From positions 1-57,818 of the forward strand of contig NZ_JASHKB010000024.1 in NCBI RefSeq assembly GCF_030732865.1: DNA of 57,818 nt, in the 5' to 3' direction. The DNA is from Roseitalea sp. MMSF_3546 (lineage in GTDB: Bacteria; Pseudomonadota; Alphaproteobacteria; Rhizobiales; Rhizobiaceae). The notes beneath the pieces are model-generated. The model made no database searches and was not told the origin of the DNA. It saw only the letters and a program-made list of their open reading frames with translations. Each line of letters begins with the position of its first letter. Positions within the stretch are counted from its first letter, which is position 1. Both the position numbers and the translations under genes were made by a program. Shown piece by piece: positions 18,773 to 28,159 of the stretch.

Positions 18773-19753
18773 ATGGCCGGCGTCGAGCAGAAGACAGTCG
18801 ATCGAGACGAGGCGGGCATGCGGGTCGACCGCTGGTTCAAGGCCCGCTATCCGGGCCTTGGCTTCGGCGCGCTGCAGAAGCTGCTGCGCACCGGCCAGGT
18901 GCGGGTCGACGGCAAGCGCGTCAAGGCCGACAGCCGGCTCGCGCCCGGCCAGGTGGTGCGCGTGCCGCCGCAGGCGACCGGTGCCGATGCGGGGCCGGTG
19001 ACGCCGGCGACGATCCGCAATGCGTCCGACGCCGAGGCGCTGCGCCGCATGATCCTGCTTGAGGACGACAAGCTGTTCGTCTTCAACAAGCCCGCCGGCC
19101 TTGCCGTGCAGGGCGGATCGGGCGTTGCCCGCCATGTCGACGGCATGCTGGAAGCGCTGCGCAACAAGAAGGGCGAAAAGCCCCGGCTCGTCCACCGGCT
19201 CGACCGCGACACCTCCGGCGTGCTGGTCGTCGCGCGCACGCGCGGTGCCGCGCAGAAGCTGACGGCCGCCTTCCGCGCCCGCGACACTGAGAAGATCTAC
19301 TGGGCGCTTGTCAAGGGTACGCCCAAAATGCCCGAAGGGCGCATCTCGACCTGGCTGGTGCGCGAGGCGACGCCCGATGGCGACCGCATGCGCGTGGTCG
19401 CGCACGGCACGGCGGGCGCCGACCACGCCATCACGCGCTACCGGCTGATCGAGACGGCCGGACAGCGCCTGTCCTGGCTCGAATTCGAGCCCGAAACCGG
19501 CCGCACGCACCAGTTGCGGGTCCATGCGCTGCATATGGGCTGCCCGATCATCGGCGATCCGAAATATTTCGAGGACGATCCCAACTGGGATTTCCCCGGC
19601 GGCATGCAGAACAGGCTGCATCTGCATGCGCGGCGTCTGCGCATTCCGCACCCCGATCGCGGTGTCATCAACGTCACCGCGCCGCTGCCGCCGCACATGG
19701 TGCAAAGCTGGAACCTGCTCGGCCTCGACGAGGCCGAGGGCGCACAAGGATAG
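18773..19753 (+). CDS. rluC: 23S rRNA pseudouridine synthase, RluC/RluA family
   Basis: 326 residues. An N-terminal S4 RNA-binding domain (RVDRWFKARYPGLGFGALQK, LLRTGQVRVDGKRVKADSRL) precedes the catalytic domain with HRLDRDTSGVLVVART, whose second Asp-containing RLD motif holds the catalytic aspartate. ETGRTHQLRVHALHMGCPII is the C-terminal family signature. An open frame extends far upstream but only as a shadow of rarA/crcB. Among RluA-type enzymes the S4 domain favours RluC. Confidence 0.9.
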   Translation: MAGVEQKTVDRDEAGMRVDRWFKARYPGLGFGALQKLLRTGQVRVDGKRVKADSRLAPGQVVRVPPQATGADAGPVTPATIRNASDAEALRRMILLEDDKLFVFNKPAGLAVQGGSGVARHVDGMLEALRNKKGEKPRLVHRLDRDTSGVLVVARTRGAAQKLTAAFRARDTEKIYWALVKGTPKMPEGRISTWLVREATPDGDRMRVVAHGTAGADHAITRYRLIETAGQRLSWLEFEPETGRTHQLRVHALHMGCPIIGDPKYFEDDPNWDFPGGMQNRLHLHARRLRIPHPDRGVINVTAPLPPHMVQSWNLLGLDEAEGAQG

Positions 19754-19846
19754 GGCCACAGCGCTCCAGCTCCACCTCTCACGCCTTCCCCCCGCAAAGG
19801 CACGGCAGGGGAAGAGGGAGCGTCGCATCGGGCCACCCCGACCAGG

Positions 19847-19890
19847 CCCTCATCCTCAGGTGCGAGCGCAGCGAGCCCCAAAGGACGAAC
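19847..19890. repeat. Degenerate REP-like palindromic sequence
   Basis: The 175-base gap between convergent rluC and the metallo-hydrolase holds CCCTCATCCTCAGG, then TGCGAGCGCAGCGAGC, then CAAAGGACGA. The shape (CCTCATCC ... GCGAGCGCAGCGAGC ... GGACGA) resembles the interspersed palindromic repeats common in Hyphomicrobiales intergenic DNA; this is from memory, not a search. Here the arms are mismatched, so the copy looks decayed. CTTCCCC/GGGGAAG arms at about 19789-19814 form a further possible stem. Confidence 0.5.
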
Positions 19891-19928
19891 GCTTTGTCGA
19901 CACCGTGTCGCGCCGAGGGCCGAGCGCT

Positions 19929-21512
19929 CTACAGCGCGCCCTGCAGCCGCTTGATGATCTGCCGGCGTTCGCCATCGCTGTCGGCCGTGTTCAGCCGCTT
20001 GGTCAGCGCGACGATGAAGGCGGCATAGTCGTTGTTCCAGTCGGTCAGGAGTTCGTCGCGCGGAATGCGTTCGGCGACGCGCCCCTTGGAGCGCGCATCG
20101 CCGGCGACTAGGTCGAAGCTCTCGTCAAATTGCGGCAGATGGATGATGTCCGCGTTGATGCCGCGCGCGGCCAGCTTCTCGGCCAGTTCCGTGCGCGCCT
20201 CGTCGTCGCCATGGTTCAGGAACACCCCGCCCGCGACGGGCCCGCGCTCGACCAGCCAATCGACCAGTTCGCTCTGGTCGGCATGGGCCGAATAATTGCC
20301 CAGCCGCCGGACCTCCGCATTGACCACATACTCCTTGCCGTGAATGCGCACCATGTCGGCGCCCGATGTGATGACATGGCCCAGCGTGCCCGGCGCCTGG
20401 TAGCCCACGAACAAGATGGTGGAATTGCGGCGCCAGATATTGTTCTTGATGTGATGCTGGATGCGCCCGGCATCGGCCATGCCCGAGGCCGAGATGATCA
20501 CCGCGCCGCCCTTTATGCGATTGATGGATTTGGATTCCTCGACGCTCTCGACCAGCCGGAACTGCGGGTCACGGAACAATCTGCCATTGTCGATGTCGAC
20601 ATCGGAGAGGGTGTCGGCGTGCTTGATGAAGACCTCGGTGACGTTCTTGGCGAGCGGCGAATCGAGAAACACCGTTGCGTTCGGCATGGCGCCCTCGGCC
20701 AGCAGCACGCCGATGTCGTGCAGCAGCTCCTGGCTGCGCTCGACGGCAAAGGCGGGAATGACCACATTGCCGCCCGCCGACAGCCCGCGCACCAGTTCCC
20801 TGCGCAGCGCCTCGCGCCGCTCTTCGACCGTGTAGTCGTCGCGCTCGCGGTCGCCATAGGTCGATTCGCAGATGATGTAGTCAAATCCCTGCTCGGCGTC
20901 CGGCTCGGGATGGAACACCTTCTCCTCCGGGCCGATATCGCCCGAGAACAGCAGCCGCATGGTGTGGCCGGTCTGCCGGTCGGCGAATTTGATCTCCGCG
21001 GAGGCCGAGCCCAGAATGTGCCCCGCATTCCAGAATTTCACGTGCACGCCGGGTCCGGGCTCGAACCATTGCTCATAGCCACCCACCGGCTCGAGCAGCT
21101 TGAGCGCTTGTTCGGCGTGCGTGTCGGTATAGAGCGGTTCGACCGGTTCGAGGCCCTGGCGCTTCCGCTTGCGGTTCCAGCGCTCGTTGCTGGACATCTG
21201 GATCTTGGCCGAATCGCGCAGCATGAAGGTCAGCAGGTCGCAGGTCGGCGCGGTGGCGAAGATCGGCCCGGAAAAGCCGTGCTTGACCAGCTTGGGCAGA
21301 AGGCCCGAATGGTCGATATGCGCATGGGTCAGCACCAGAAAGGCGGCCGAGCCCGGATCGAACGGAAACGCGCCGTCATTGAGCGCGCGCACCGTCTTGT
21401 TGCCCTGAAACAGCCCGCAGTCGACCAGAAAGCGCGTCGAGCCGGTATCGACCATGGTGCACGAGCCGGTCACCGTGCCGGCCGCGCCGTAAAAGGTCAG
21501 CGTCCCCATCAT
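19929..21512 (-). CDS. Beta-CASP metallo-beta-lactamase-fold hydrolase (RNase-like)
   Basis: 527 residues from the first of two adjacent ATGs (MMGTLTFYGAAGTVTGSC); the second is better spaced from GGAGGG. The metal-binding motif LTHAHIDHSG lies near residue 60. Beta-CASP features follow: VIPAFAVERSQELLHDIG, SASGMADAGRI, the GYQAPGTLG loop, SAHADQSEL and FLNHGD. Such proteins include CPSF73-like endonucleases and bacterial RNases; this group is usually annotated MBL-fold exoribonuclease. It is encoded after pfkB in the same direction. The substrate is not evident. Confidence 0.85.
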   Translation of the reverse strand: MMGTLTFYGAAGTVTGSCTMVDTGSTRFLVDCGLFQGNKTVRALNDGAFPFDPGSAAFLVLTHAHIDHSGLLPKLVKHGFSGPIFATAPTCDLLTFMLRDSAKIQMSSNERWNRKRKRQGLEPVEPLYTDTHAEQALKLLEPVGGYEQWFEPGPGVHVKFWNAGHILGSASAEIKFADRQTGHTMRLLFSGDIGPEEKVFHPEPDAEQGFDYIICESTYGDRERDDYTVEERREALRRELVRGLSAGGNVVIPAFAVERSQELLHDIGVLLAEGAMPNATVFLDSPLAKNVTEVFIKHADTLSDVDIDNGRLFRDPQFRLVESVEESKSINRIKGGAVIISASGMADAGRIQHHIKNNIWRRNSTILFVGYQAPGTLGHVITSGADMVRIHGKEYVVNAEVRRLGNYSAHADQSELVDWLVERGPVAGGVFLNHGDDEARTELAEKLAARGINADIIHLPQFDESFDLVAGDARSKGRVAERIPRDELLTDWNNDYAAFIVALTKRLNTADSDGERRQIIKRLQGAL

Positions 21513-21601
21513 GTCCCTCCGTGAACGGACCGGTTGTGTGGCAGATTTGCGCGCAAGGCGAAAGGGTGACGCTGCGTCAGCCGGTTGCCCTGGCACGGCC
21601 C

Positions 21602-22552
21602 TCACAATGCGGTGGTGGTGACCTCGGCGAGAAAGCGCGCGGTCTGGTCGGCATCGCACAGCGCCGTGCCAGGCGTCATGACGGCCGAGGCCGCCGCCGC
21701 CGTGCCTTGCGCGAGCGCTGCCTCGAGATCGGCGCCCCTCGCCATCGCGAGCGTCATCGCCGCCACGAAGCTGTCGCCGGCGCCCACCGCGCTGATCGGA
21801 TCGAGCACCGGCCGGGCCGTCATGAAGCGCGCGCCGGCCGACACGCCCACCGACCCCCTCGGTCCCATGCCCATGACGACGTTCTCGGCGACCCCGGCGG
21901 CGATCAGCGTCTGGCCGAAATCGGCGAAGTCCGCCCCGGTGTCGAGCGCCCGGCCGCTCGTCGCGATCGCCTCCTCGCGATCCATGCGCAAGGTGTGCAG
22001 GCCGGTCGGTTCTCCGGCAAGTGCGTGCAGCACCGGCCCGGACGTGTCGACGACGACATGCCCGCCCCTGGCACCGACCGTCTCGACGATCTGCGGCACC
22101 AGCTTGTGATCGGCGCCCGGCGGGAAGCTGCCCGAGATCACCACGAAGGCGTCCTGATCGAGCGTTTCGGCCAGCATCCGGTTCAGTGTCGTGGTGTCCT
22201 CGTCCCGCCAAGGCGGGCCGGGCGTGACGAAGCGGTAGAGCCGGCCGGTGGAGGTCTCGCGCGCGGTGAAGGATTGGCGCGTCTGGCCATCGACCGGTAT
22301 GCGGCGCATGTCCACGCCATCGGTCTCGAGCATGGAGGCGAGCATGTCGCCCGTGGCCCCGGCCAGCGCGATCAGTGCGCATGCGGTGCCGCCGAGCTTG
22401 CCCACCGCACGCGCCACATTGACGCCGCCACCGCCCGGGTCGAACTGCGGCGGCCCGCAGCGCAGCTTGCTGTCGGCGATCACCTCGTCAACCTCCGTGG
22501 CGATGTCGACTGCGGGATTGAGCGTGATGGTGAGAATGGTGCGTTGCGACAT
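21602..22552 (-). CDS. pfkB: 6-phosphofructokinase II-type sugar kinase (PfkB family)
   Basis: 316 residues. Aligns along its length with E. coli Pfk-2: KLRCGPPQFDPGGGGVNVAR, LAGATGDML, YRFVTPGPPW, VISGSFPPGAD and the catalytic GAGDSFVAAMTL. It would phosphorylate fructose 6-phosphate; 1-phosphofructokinase or tagatose-6-phosphate kinase are alternatives. The usual KPN.E ATP/Mg motif after the central strand reads TLRMDREEA here, keeping the glutamate but losing Lys and Asn. Upstream of, and read toward, the metallo-hydrolase with an 89-base gap. Confidence 0.88.
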   Translation of the reverse strand: MSQRTILTITLNPAVDIATEVDEVIADSKLRCGPPQFDPGGGGVNVARAVGKLGGTACALIALAGATGDMLASMLETDGVDMRRIPVDGQTRQSFTARETSTGRLYRFVTPGPPWRDEDTTTLNRMLAETLDQDAFVVISGSFPPGADHKLVPQIVETVGARGGHVVVDTSGPVLHALAGEPTGLHTLRMDREEAIATSGRALDTGADFADFGQTLIAAGVAENVVMGMGPRGSVGVSAGARFMTARPVLDPISAVGAGDSFVAAMTLAMARGADLEAALAQGTAAAASAVMTPGTALCDADQTARFLAEVTTTAL

Positions 22553-22698
22553 GCGGTCCCGGCGCTATGTGATGACTATCGTTTCGGCGGCAGGCGGTCC
22601 GTGTTAGCGGGTCGATCCGTTCTAACAGCTCGGCATGGCGGCGCAATTGCCGGCGTCGGGCAAAGCCGGCCGCAATCGTGAACCCGAAAGGAGCCCTC

Positions 22699-23028
22699 AT
22701 GCCCTGGATCTATCTTGCCATCGCCATCGTCGGCGAGGTGACGGCAACATCCTTTCTGAAGGCATCGGAGGGCTTCACCCGGCCTGGCCCGTCGATCGCG
22801 GTCGTCATCGGCTATTCGATCGCGTTCTATTTTCTGGCGCTGACGCTCAAGGTGATCCCGGTGGGCATCGCCTATGCCATATGGGCGGGCGCGGGCATCG
22901 TGCTGATCGCGGTGATCGGGGTGGTCCTGTTCGGCCAGAGCCTCGACCTGCCGGCCATCATCGGCATTGCCATGATCCTGGCCGGCGTGATCATCGTCAA
23001 CACGCTGTCAAAATCGGTCGGCCACTGA
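22699..23028 (+). CDS. Small multidrug resistance (SMR) efflux protein, EmrE-like
   Basis: 109 residues with four transmembrane segments. Start taken at the ATG six bases after AAGGAG; a GTG 21 bases upstream is in frame but less likely. Glu13 in the first helix (AIVGEVTATSFLK) is the proton/drug-binding residue. SEGFTRPGPS, IPVGIAYAIWAGAGIVLI and GQSLDLPAIIG follow EmrE closely. The plain EmrE pattern favours quaternary-cation efflux over the guanidinium Gdx subgroup. Its stop lies two bases from that of the convergent beta-glucosidase gene. Confidence 0.92.
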   Translation: MPWIYLAIAIVGEVTATSFLKASEGFTRPGPSIAVVIGYSIAFYFLALTLKVIPVGIAYAIWAGAGIVLIAVIGVVLFGQSLDLPAIIGIAMILAGVIIVNTLSKSVGH

Positions 23029-23030
23029 CC

Positions 23031-24359
23031 TCACCGGGCGAGTGCTTGGCGCAGTGCGTGCCAGCTCGCCTTGGGCGTGCGCTCGAGCGTGTCGAAGTCC
23101 ACATGCACGATGCCGAAGCGCTTCTCGTAGCCCAGCGCCCATTCGTAATTGTCGAGCAGCGACCACACCGTGTAGCCCTTGACCGGCGCGCCGGCGGCCA
23201 TGGCGTTCTTCAAGGCGTCGACATGGGCGTTCAGATAGGCGATGCGGGCGCTGTCGTCGACCGCGCCGCCCGCCACGACATCGGCATTGGCCATCCCGTT
23301 CTCGGTGATGTAGAGCGGCAGGTCGCCGGTGTGGCTGGCCGCGATCCATTTGATCAGCCACTGAAAGCTCGCCGGCGAAATCTCCCAGTCCATGGCGGTC
23401 TTGGGCAGCGGTCCGGGGACTTCGGCAAGTGACGGCCACAGGCTTTCGGGGTCGTGGGCGATCAGCTTGCGCGTGTAGTTGTTGATGCCCAGCCAGTCGA
23501 GGCGCTGGCCGATCAGCGCCATGTCGTCCTGCCAGCGCTCGGGCAGATGCGGGGCGAGGCCGTCAAGCGCGCGCTCCGGATAGGCCTTCTTGAACAGGCC
23601 GCCCAGGAACCACTCATTGTAGATGGCATGATAGGTGCGCGTCGCTTCGGCGCTCTGCGCACTGTCGTCGGCGGGCTCGGCCGGCTCGAAATTCAGATAG
23701 ATGCCCACGCTTTGCTGGCCGTGCGCGCGCAGCACCTCGACGGCCTTTCCATGGGCGACGAGCACGTGGTGCATCGCCCGCGCCGCCGCACGGATGTCGC
23801 GCAGGCCCGGCGCATGATCGCCCAGGAAATGGCTCAGCCAGGCGATGCACCAGGGTTCGTTCATCGTGCCGGCCGCCCAGACGCGATCACCGATGCGTCC
23901 GATGACCGCCGCGGTGAAATCGGCGAAACGGTCGGTGATTTCCCGGTTGCGCCAGCCGCCGATGTCGGCGAGCGCGGCGGGCAGGTCCCAATGGTGCAGC
24001 GTCAGCATCGGCCTGATGCCGCGCGCGACCATGGCATCGACCAGCCGGTCGTAGAAATCGAGCCCCTGCGCGTTGACGTTTCGACCGTCGGGCGCAACCC
24101 GCGCCCAGGACACCGAGAAACGGTAATGGTCGAGATTGGCGCCCGCGATCAGGTCGAGATCCTCCTTGAAACGGTGATAGTGATCGCAGGCGACCGCGCC
24201 ATCCTCGCCATTGCGCGTATTGCCGGGCGTGGCCGCGAAGGTGTCCCAGTGGCTCGGCCCCGCTCCGCCAAAGGACGCGCCCTCGATCTGATAGGCCGAG
24301 GTGGCGACGCCGAAGACGAAATCGTCGGCGAAATCGCCGCGGGAGAATGTCAGGGGCAT
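23031..24359 (-). CDS. Beta-glucosidase, glycoside hydrolase family 1
   Basis: 442 residues, full length for GH1, no signal peptide, so cytoplasmic. N-terminal FVFGVATSAYQIEGA is the GH1 signature. Acid/base Glu168 sits in TMNEPWC; nucleophile Glu353 sits in LYITENGMANAD. SLLDNYEWALGYEKRFGIVHVD is the aglycone-pocket tail. The ATG giving MPLTFSRGDFADD is chosen, since 24 further upstream residues match no GH1 start. Cleaves beta-glucosides or similar disaccharides taken up by the cell. Confidence 0.94.
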   Translation of the reverse strand: MPLTFSRGDFADDFVFGVATSAYQIEGASFGGAGPSHWDTFAATPGNTRNGEDGAVACDHYHRFKEDLDLIAGANLDHYRFSVSWARVAPDGRNVNAQGLDFYDRLVDAMVARGIRPMLTLHHWDLPAALADIGGWRNREITDRFADFTAAVIGRIGDRVWAAGTMNEPWCIAWLSHFLGDHAPGLRDIRAAARAMHHVLVAHGKAVEVLRAHGQQSVGIYLNFEPAEPADDSAQSAEATRTYHAIYNEWFLGGLFKKAYPERALDGLAPHLPERWQDDMALIGQRLDWLGINNYTRKLIAHDPESLWPSLAEVPGPLPKTAMDWEISPASFQWLIKWIAASHTGDLPLYITENGMANADVVAGGAVDDSARIAYLNAHVDALKNAMAAGAPVKGYTVWSLLDNYEWALGYEKRFGIVHVDFDTLERTPKASWHALRQALAR

Positions 24360-24452
24360 TGCGGGGCTTCCTGGGGCTGGCGCGCGGGTGTCCTTAGCGC
24401 GCAGGGAACACCAGCGTATGCGCAATCGCAAGGCTTGCCGGGCACCGCAGGC

Positions 24453-24485
24453 AAAAAAACCCGGCGCCTCTGGCGCCGGGTCTTT
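24453..24485 (-). terminator. Intrinsic terminator after glnA
   Basis: On the minus strand a perfect ten-pair stem (ACCCGGCGCC/GGCGCCGGGT) with a three-base loop is followed by seven T residues. It lies about 35 bases after the glnA stop and before the beta-glucosidase gene, so the two genes are separate transcripts. Confidence 0.93.
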
Positions 24486-24516
24486 CGGTCATCGCGCCCC
24501 TGGCGGGCGCGGATCG

Positions 24517-25923
24517 TCAGATCGAGTAGTACATGTCGAACTCGACCGGATGCGGGCTCTGCTCGAAGCGGATGTTCTCTTCGTCCTTGAGCTCCAGATA
24601 GGCCTCGATCTGGTCGTCGTCGAACACGCCGCCCGCCTTCAGGAACTCGTTGTCGGCCTCCAGCGCCGCAATCGCCTCGCGCAGCGAGCCGCACACGGTC
24701 GGAATGCCCGCCAGTTCCTCGGCCGGCAGGTCGTACAGATCCTTGTCCATGGCATCGCCCGGATGGATCTTGTTCTTGATGCCGTCGAGCCCGGCCATCA
24801 GCATGGCAGCGAAGGCCAGATAGGGGTTGGCCGTGGGATCGGGGAAGCGAACCTCCACCCGCTTGCCCTTGGGCGAGCCCGAGAACGGGATGCGGCAGGA
24901 GGCCGAGCGGTTGCGCGCCGAATAGGCGAGCAGGACCGGCGCCTCGAAGCCCGGCACCAGCCGCTTGTAGGAGTTGGTCGACGCATTGGTGAAGGCGTTG
25001 AGAGCCTTGGCGTGCTTGATGATGCCGCCGATATAGAACAGCGCCGTCTCCGACAGGCCGGCATACTCGTCCCCGGCCATCAACGGCTTGCCGTCGCCCC
25101 AGATCGACTGGTGCACATGCATGCCCGTGCCGTTGTCGCCATAGACGGGCTTGGGCATGAAGGTGGCCGACTTGCCATAGGCATGGGCGACGTTGTGCAC
25201 GACGTATTTGTAAAGCTGCACCTCGTCGGCCTTGCGGGTCAGCGTGTTGAACAGCATCGACAATTCGTGCTGCGCCGCGCCCACCTCATGGTGGTGTTTT
25301 TCGGTCGCAACGCCCATCTCGCTGAGCACGGTCAGCATCTCCGAGCGGATGTCCTGGGCGCTGTCGACCGGGTTGACGGGGAAGTAGCCGCCCTTGGTGC
25401 GCGGCCGGTGACCCAGATTGCCGGTCTCGTATTCGGCGCCCGTGTTGGAGGGCAGTTCGACGCTGTCGAGAGCAAACGAGGTGTCGTACGGATCGGACGT
25501 GAAGCGCACGTCGTCGAAGATGAAGAATTCCGGTTCGGGCCCGAAATAGGCCGTGTCGCCGAAGCCGCCGGACTTGACATAGGCCTCGGCGCGCTTGGCG
25601 GTCATGCGCGGGTCGCGATTGTAGCCCTCGCCGGAGATCGGATCGAGAATGTCGCAGAAGATCGCCATGGTCGACTGGGCGTAGAAGGGATCCATATGCG
25701 CCGTGTCGACATCGGGCATCAGGTTCATGTCCGATTCGTTGATCGCCTTCCATCCGGCGATGGACGATCCGTCGAACATCACGCCGTCGGCAAAGAAGTC
25801 GTCGTCGACGACGCCGCAGTCGACTGTCACGTGCTGCATCTTGCCGCGCGGGTCCGAAAAGCGCAGATCGATGAACTTGACGTCGTTGTCCTTGATCTGC
25901 TTGAGAATGTCACTTGCACTCAT
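24517..25923 (-). CDS. glnA: Glutamine synthetase type I
   Basis: 468 residues, GS-I beta dodecamer subunit, making glutamine from glutamate, ammonia and [23 protein letters not shown] opens it; VFDGSSI-type [11 protein letters not shown], the ATP site [17 protein letters not shown] and [10 protein letters not shown] are conserved. Tyr397 in [10 protein letters not shown] is at the classical adenylylation site, so activity is probably controlled by GlnE. AAAGGAAC precedes the start. Downstream of glnB in one operon. Confidence 0.98.
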   Translation of the reverse strand: MSASDILKQIKDNDVKFIDLRFSDPRGKMQHVTVDCGVVDDDFFADGVMFDGSSIAGWKAINESDMNLMPDVDTAHMDPFYAQSTMAIFCDILDPISGEGYNRDPRMTAKRAEAYVKSGGFGDTAYFGPEPEFFIFDDVRFTSDPYDTSFALDSVELPSNTGAEYETGNLGHRPRTKGGYFPVNPVDSAQDIRSEMLTVLSEMGVATEKHHHEVGAAQHELSMLFNTLTRKADEVQLYKYVVHNVAHAYGKSATFMPKPVYGDNGTGMHVHQSIWGDGKPLMAGDEYAGLSETALFYIGGIIKHAKALNAFTNASTNSYKRLVPGFEAPVLLAYSARNRSASCRIPFSGSPKGKRVEVRFPDPTANPYLAFAAMLMAGLDGIKNKIHPGDAMDKDLYDLPAEELAGIPTVCGSLREAIAALEADNEFLKAGGVFDDDQIEAYLELKDEENIRFEQSPHPVEFDMYYSI

Positions 25924-25975
25924 TGTGGTCCCTTGTTCCTTTCAAGTGGCATGTTGGGGTTTTGGTTCGGGGCGC

Positions 25976-26371
<396 letters not shown>

Positions 26372-26387
26372 TCAGCGTTGCCCGATT

Positions 26388-26424
26388 GGCCCATTGCAAG
26401 CGCCGAAAAAGCGCGCAATGGGCC
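26388..26424. promoter_or_regulatory. Perfect inverted repeat between glnB and nnrD
   Basis: GGCCCATTGC (26388-26397) and GCAATGGGCC (26415-26424) are perfect 10-base inverted arms around 17 bases that include GCGC...GCGC. It begins 18 bases upstream of the proposed sigma-54 promoter on the minus strand. It does not match the NtrC consensus GCAC-N-GTGC well. It may be a regulator site or, for the nnrD side, an RNA hairpin. Confidence 0.5.
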
Positions 26425-26492
26425 TGTGATCGGCACGCGTCCGGTCAATGGCGCCTCGGAGATCGGGCATGAATGCCTGTTTTTGAGGCAAA

Positions 26493-28004
26493 GTGCCCGA
26501 AATGCGGGCATATCTCGACGAGCTTCCGATGGATGACCTGCCCGCACATGCGATCCTGACCAACGCCCAGATGGCCGCCGCCGATGCGGCGACGATCCGC
26601 GGCGGCCGCTGGTCCGGCTCCGCGCTCATGGACCATGCCGGAGCGGCCGTGGCCGACTGCGCCCTTGCGCGCTTTGGCGCGGCCCGACGCATGCATGTGC
26701 TGTGCGGGCCGGGCAACAATGGCGGCGACGGATATGTCGCCGCGCGCATTCTTGCCGAACGCGGCGCGTGCGTGCGCGTCCACCGGCTGGCGCCTCCCAG
26801 GCCGGACACCGACGCCGCCGGCGCGGCGCAAGGCTGGAAAGGCGAGGTGGCCGCGCTCGACGCGTTCGATCCCGCGCCGGCCGATCTCGTCATCGATGCC
26901 CTGTTCGGCGCCGGGTTTTCGGGCTCGCTGCCGCAGCCGGCGGCGGCCGCGCTGGCGCGGGCGGCCGACCGATCCTGCCCGATCCTGGCCGTGGACCTGC
27001 CTTCGGGGGTCAATGGCGATACCGGTCTTGCCGCGCAGGCCGTCAAATGCGCGGCGACGGTGACCTTCTACCGGCGCAAGCCGGCCCATCTGCTCTATCC
27101 GGGCAGGGCGCTTTGCGGCGCAATGGTGGTTGCCGATATCGGCGTGCGCGCCGGCGAGGGCACGTCCGTTTTCGCCAATGCGCCCGCGCTGTGGTCGGAT
27201 CTCTTGCCGCGCCCCGCACCGACCATCCACAAATACGCCCGCGGTGCCGTGGCGGTGTGTTCTGGCCCGCGCCACGCGACCGGCGCCGCGCGGCTGTCGG
27301 CCATGGCCGCGCAGCGTTCGGGCGCCGGGGCCGTCACCATCGTCGGCGCGCCCGACGCGCTCGACATCCATGCGTGCCATGTCAGCTCGATCATGCTGCG
27401 GTCATCGACGCCGGACACGGCCACCGCCCTTGCCGCGCTGAAGGGGCTGGGCGGCATCGTGCTCGGGCCCGGCTTCGGTGATCTGGCGGCGGCGCGGGTG
27501 CTGGCAGTGTCAATCCTGCGCGATCTCGGGGCCACGGTGGTCCTGGACGCCGACGCCATCACCGCATGCGCGCAGGACCCGCGCACCCTGTTCGAGGCGG
27601 CCCACCGCGCGCCCTCGCCACCGGTGCTGACGCCGCATGCCGGCGAGTTCGCGCGCCTTTTTCCCGATCTTGCCGCCGATGACGGCCTGGGAAAGCTGCA
27701 AAGGGCCATGGCCGCCGCCCGACGCTCGGGCGCGACGGTCCTGCTCAAGGGACCCGACACGGTGATCGCGGCACCGGACGGTCGCGCCGCGATCAACGAG
27801 AACGCCACCGCCGCGCTGGCCACCGCCGGTTCGGGCGATGCCCTGGCCGGCATCATCGCCGCGCTCGTCGCCCAGGGCATGCCCACTTTCGAGGCAAGCT
27901 GCGGGGCCGCCTTCATCCATGCCGAGGCCGGGCGCAGGGCCGGCCCGCTGGCCATCGCCGAAGACATCGTGCAGGCCCTGCCGGGCGCGCTGGCCGCTGT
28001 GTAG
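26493..28004 (+). CDS. nnr: Bifunctional NAD(P)HX epimerase / ADP-dependent dehydratase
   Basis: 503 residues from a GTG with GAGG before it; ATGs at 26502 and 26529 are alternatives and the family core begins only at ILTNAQMAAADAATI. The N-terminal YjeF_N half (about 20-215) carries GPGNNGGDGYVAARIL and DALFGAGFSG. The C-terminal kinase-like half (about 230-500) carries VLTPHAGEFARLFPD and the catalytic TAGSGDALAGIIAAL. It repairs hydrated NADH and NADPH. It is divergent from glnB. Confidence 0.93.
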   Translation: MPEMRAYLDELPMDDLPAHAILTNAQMAAADAATIRGGRWSGSALMDHAGAAVADCALARFGAARRMHVLCGPGNNGGDGYVAARILAERGACVRVHRLAPPRPDTDAAGAAQGWKGEVAALDAFDPAPADLVIDALFGAGFSGSLPQPAAAALARAADRSCPILAVDLPSGVNGDTGLAAQAVKCAATVTFYRRKPAHLLYPGRALCGAMVVADIGVRAGEGTSVFANAPALWSDLLPRPAPTIHKYARGAVAVCSGPRHATGAARLSAMAAQRSGAGAVTIVGAPDALDIHACHVSSIMLRSSTPDTATALAALKGLGGIVLGPGFGDLAAARVLAVSILRDLGATVVLDADAITACAQDPRTLFEAAHRAPSPPVLTPHAGEFARLFPDLAADDGLGKLQRAMAAARRSGATVLLKGPDTVIAAPDGRAAINENATAALATAGSGDALAGIIAALVAQGMPTFEASCGAAFIHAEAGRRAGPLAIAEDIVQALPGALAAV

Positions 28005-28159
28005 CGCGGCATCCCTTGCCGAGCCCGCGACGCGCAACTGCCCGCTACCGGCAACGCCCGCCGGCGCCAACCGCGCCTCCGCCGGCGCGAACCCGACCGC
28101 CCGGGCGCCGTCTGCGGCGCCGGCTCCGTCAGCACGTCCGCCCGGCGCGAAGCGACCTG

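Noticed and set aside
17663-19753. A 696-codon frame ending in the pseudouridine synthase
   Set aside because: The first 370 codons overlap the HemG-like and crcB genes in a different frame and show only Arg-rich low complexity; the real start is at 18773.
19929-22382. An 817-codon minus-strand frame joining the metallo-hydrolase and part of pfkB
   Set aside because: Only the last 527 residues are protein-like; the earlier part is a shadow of pfkB in another frame. The true starts are separate, so it is not a fusion protein.
28005-28159. GC hairpin (GGCGCCG/CGGCGCC) between nnr and hsp20 as a terminator
   Set aside because: There is no T-run on either strand, so it cannot be called an intrinsic terminator from sequence.
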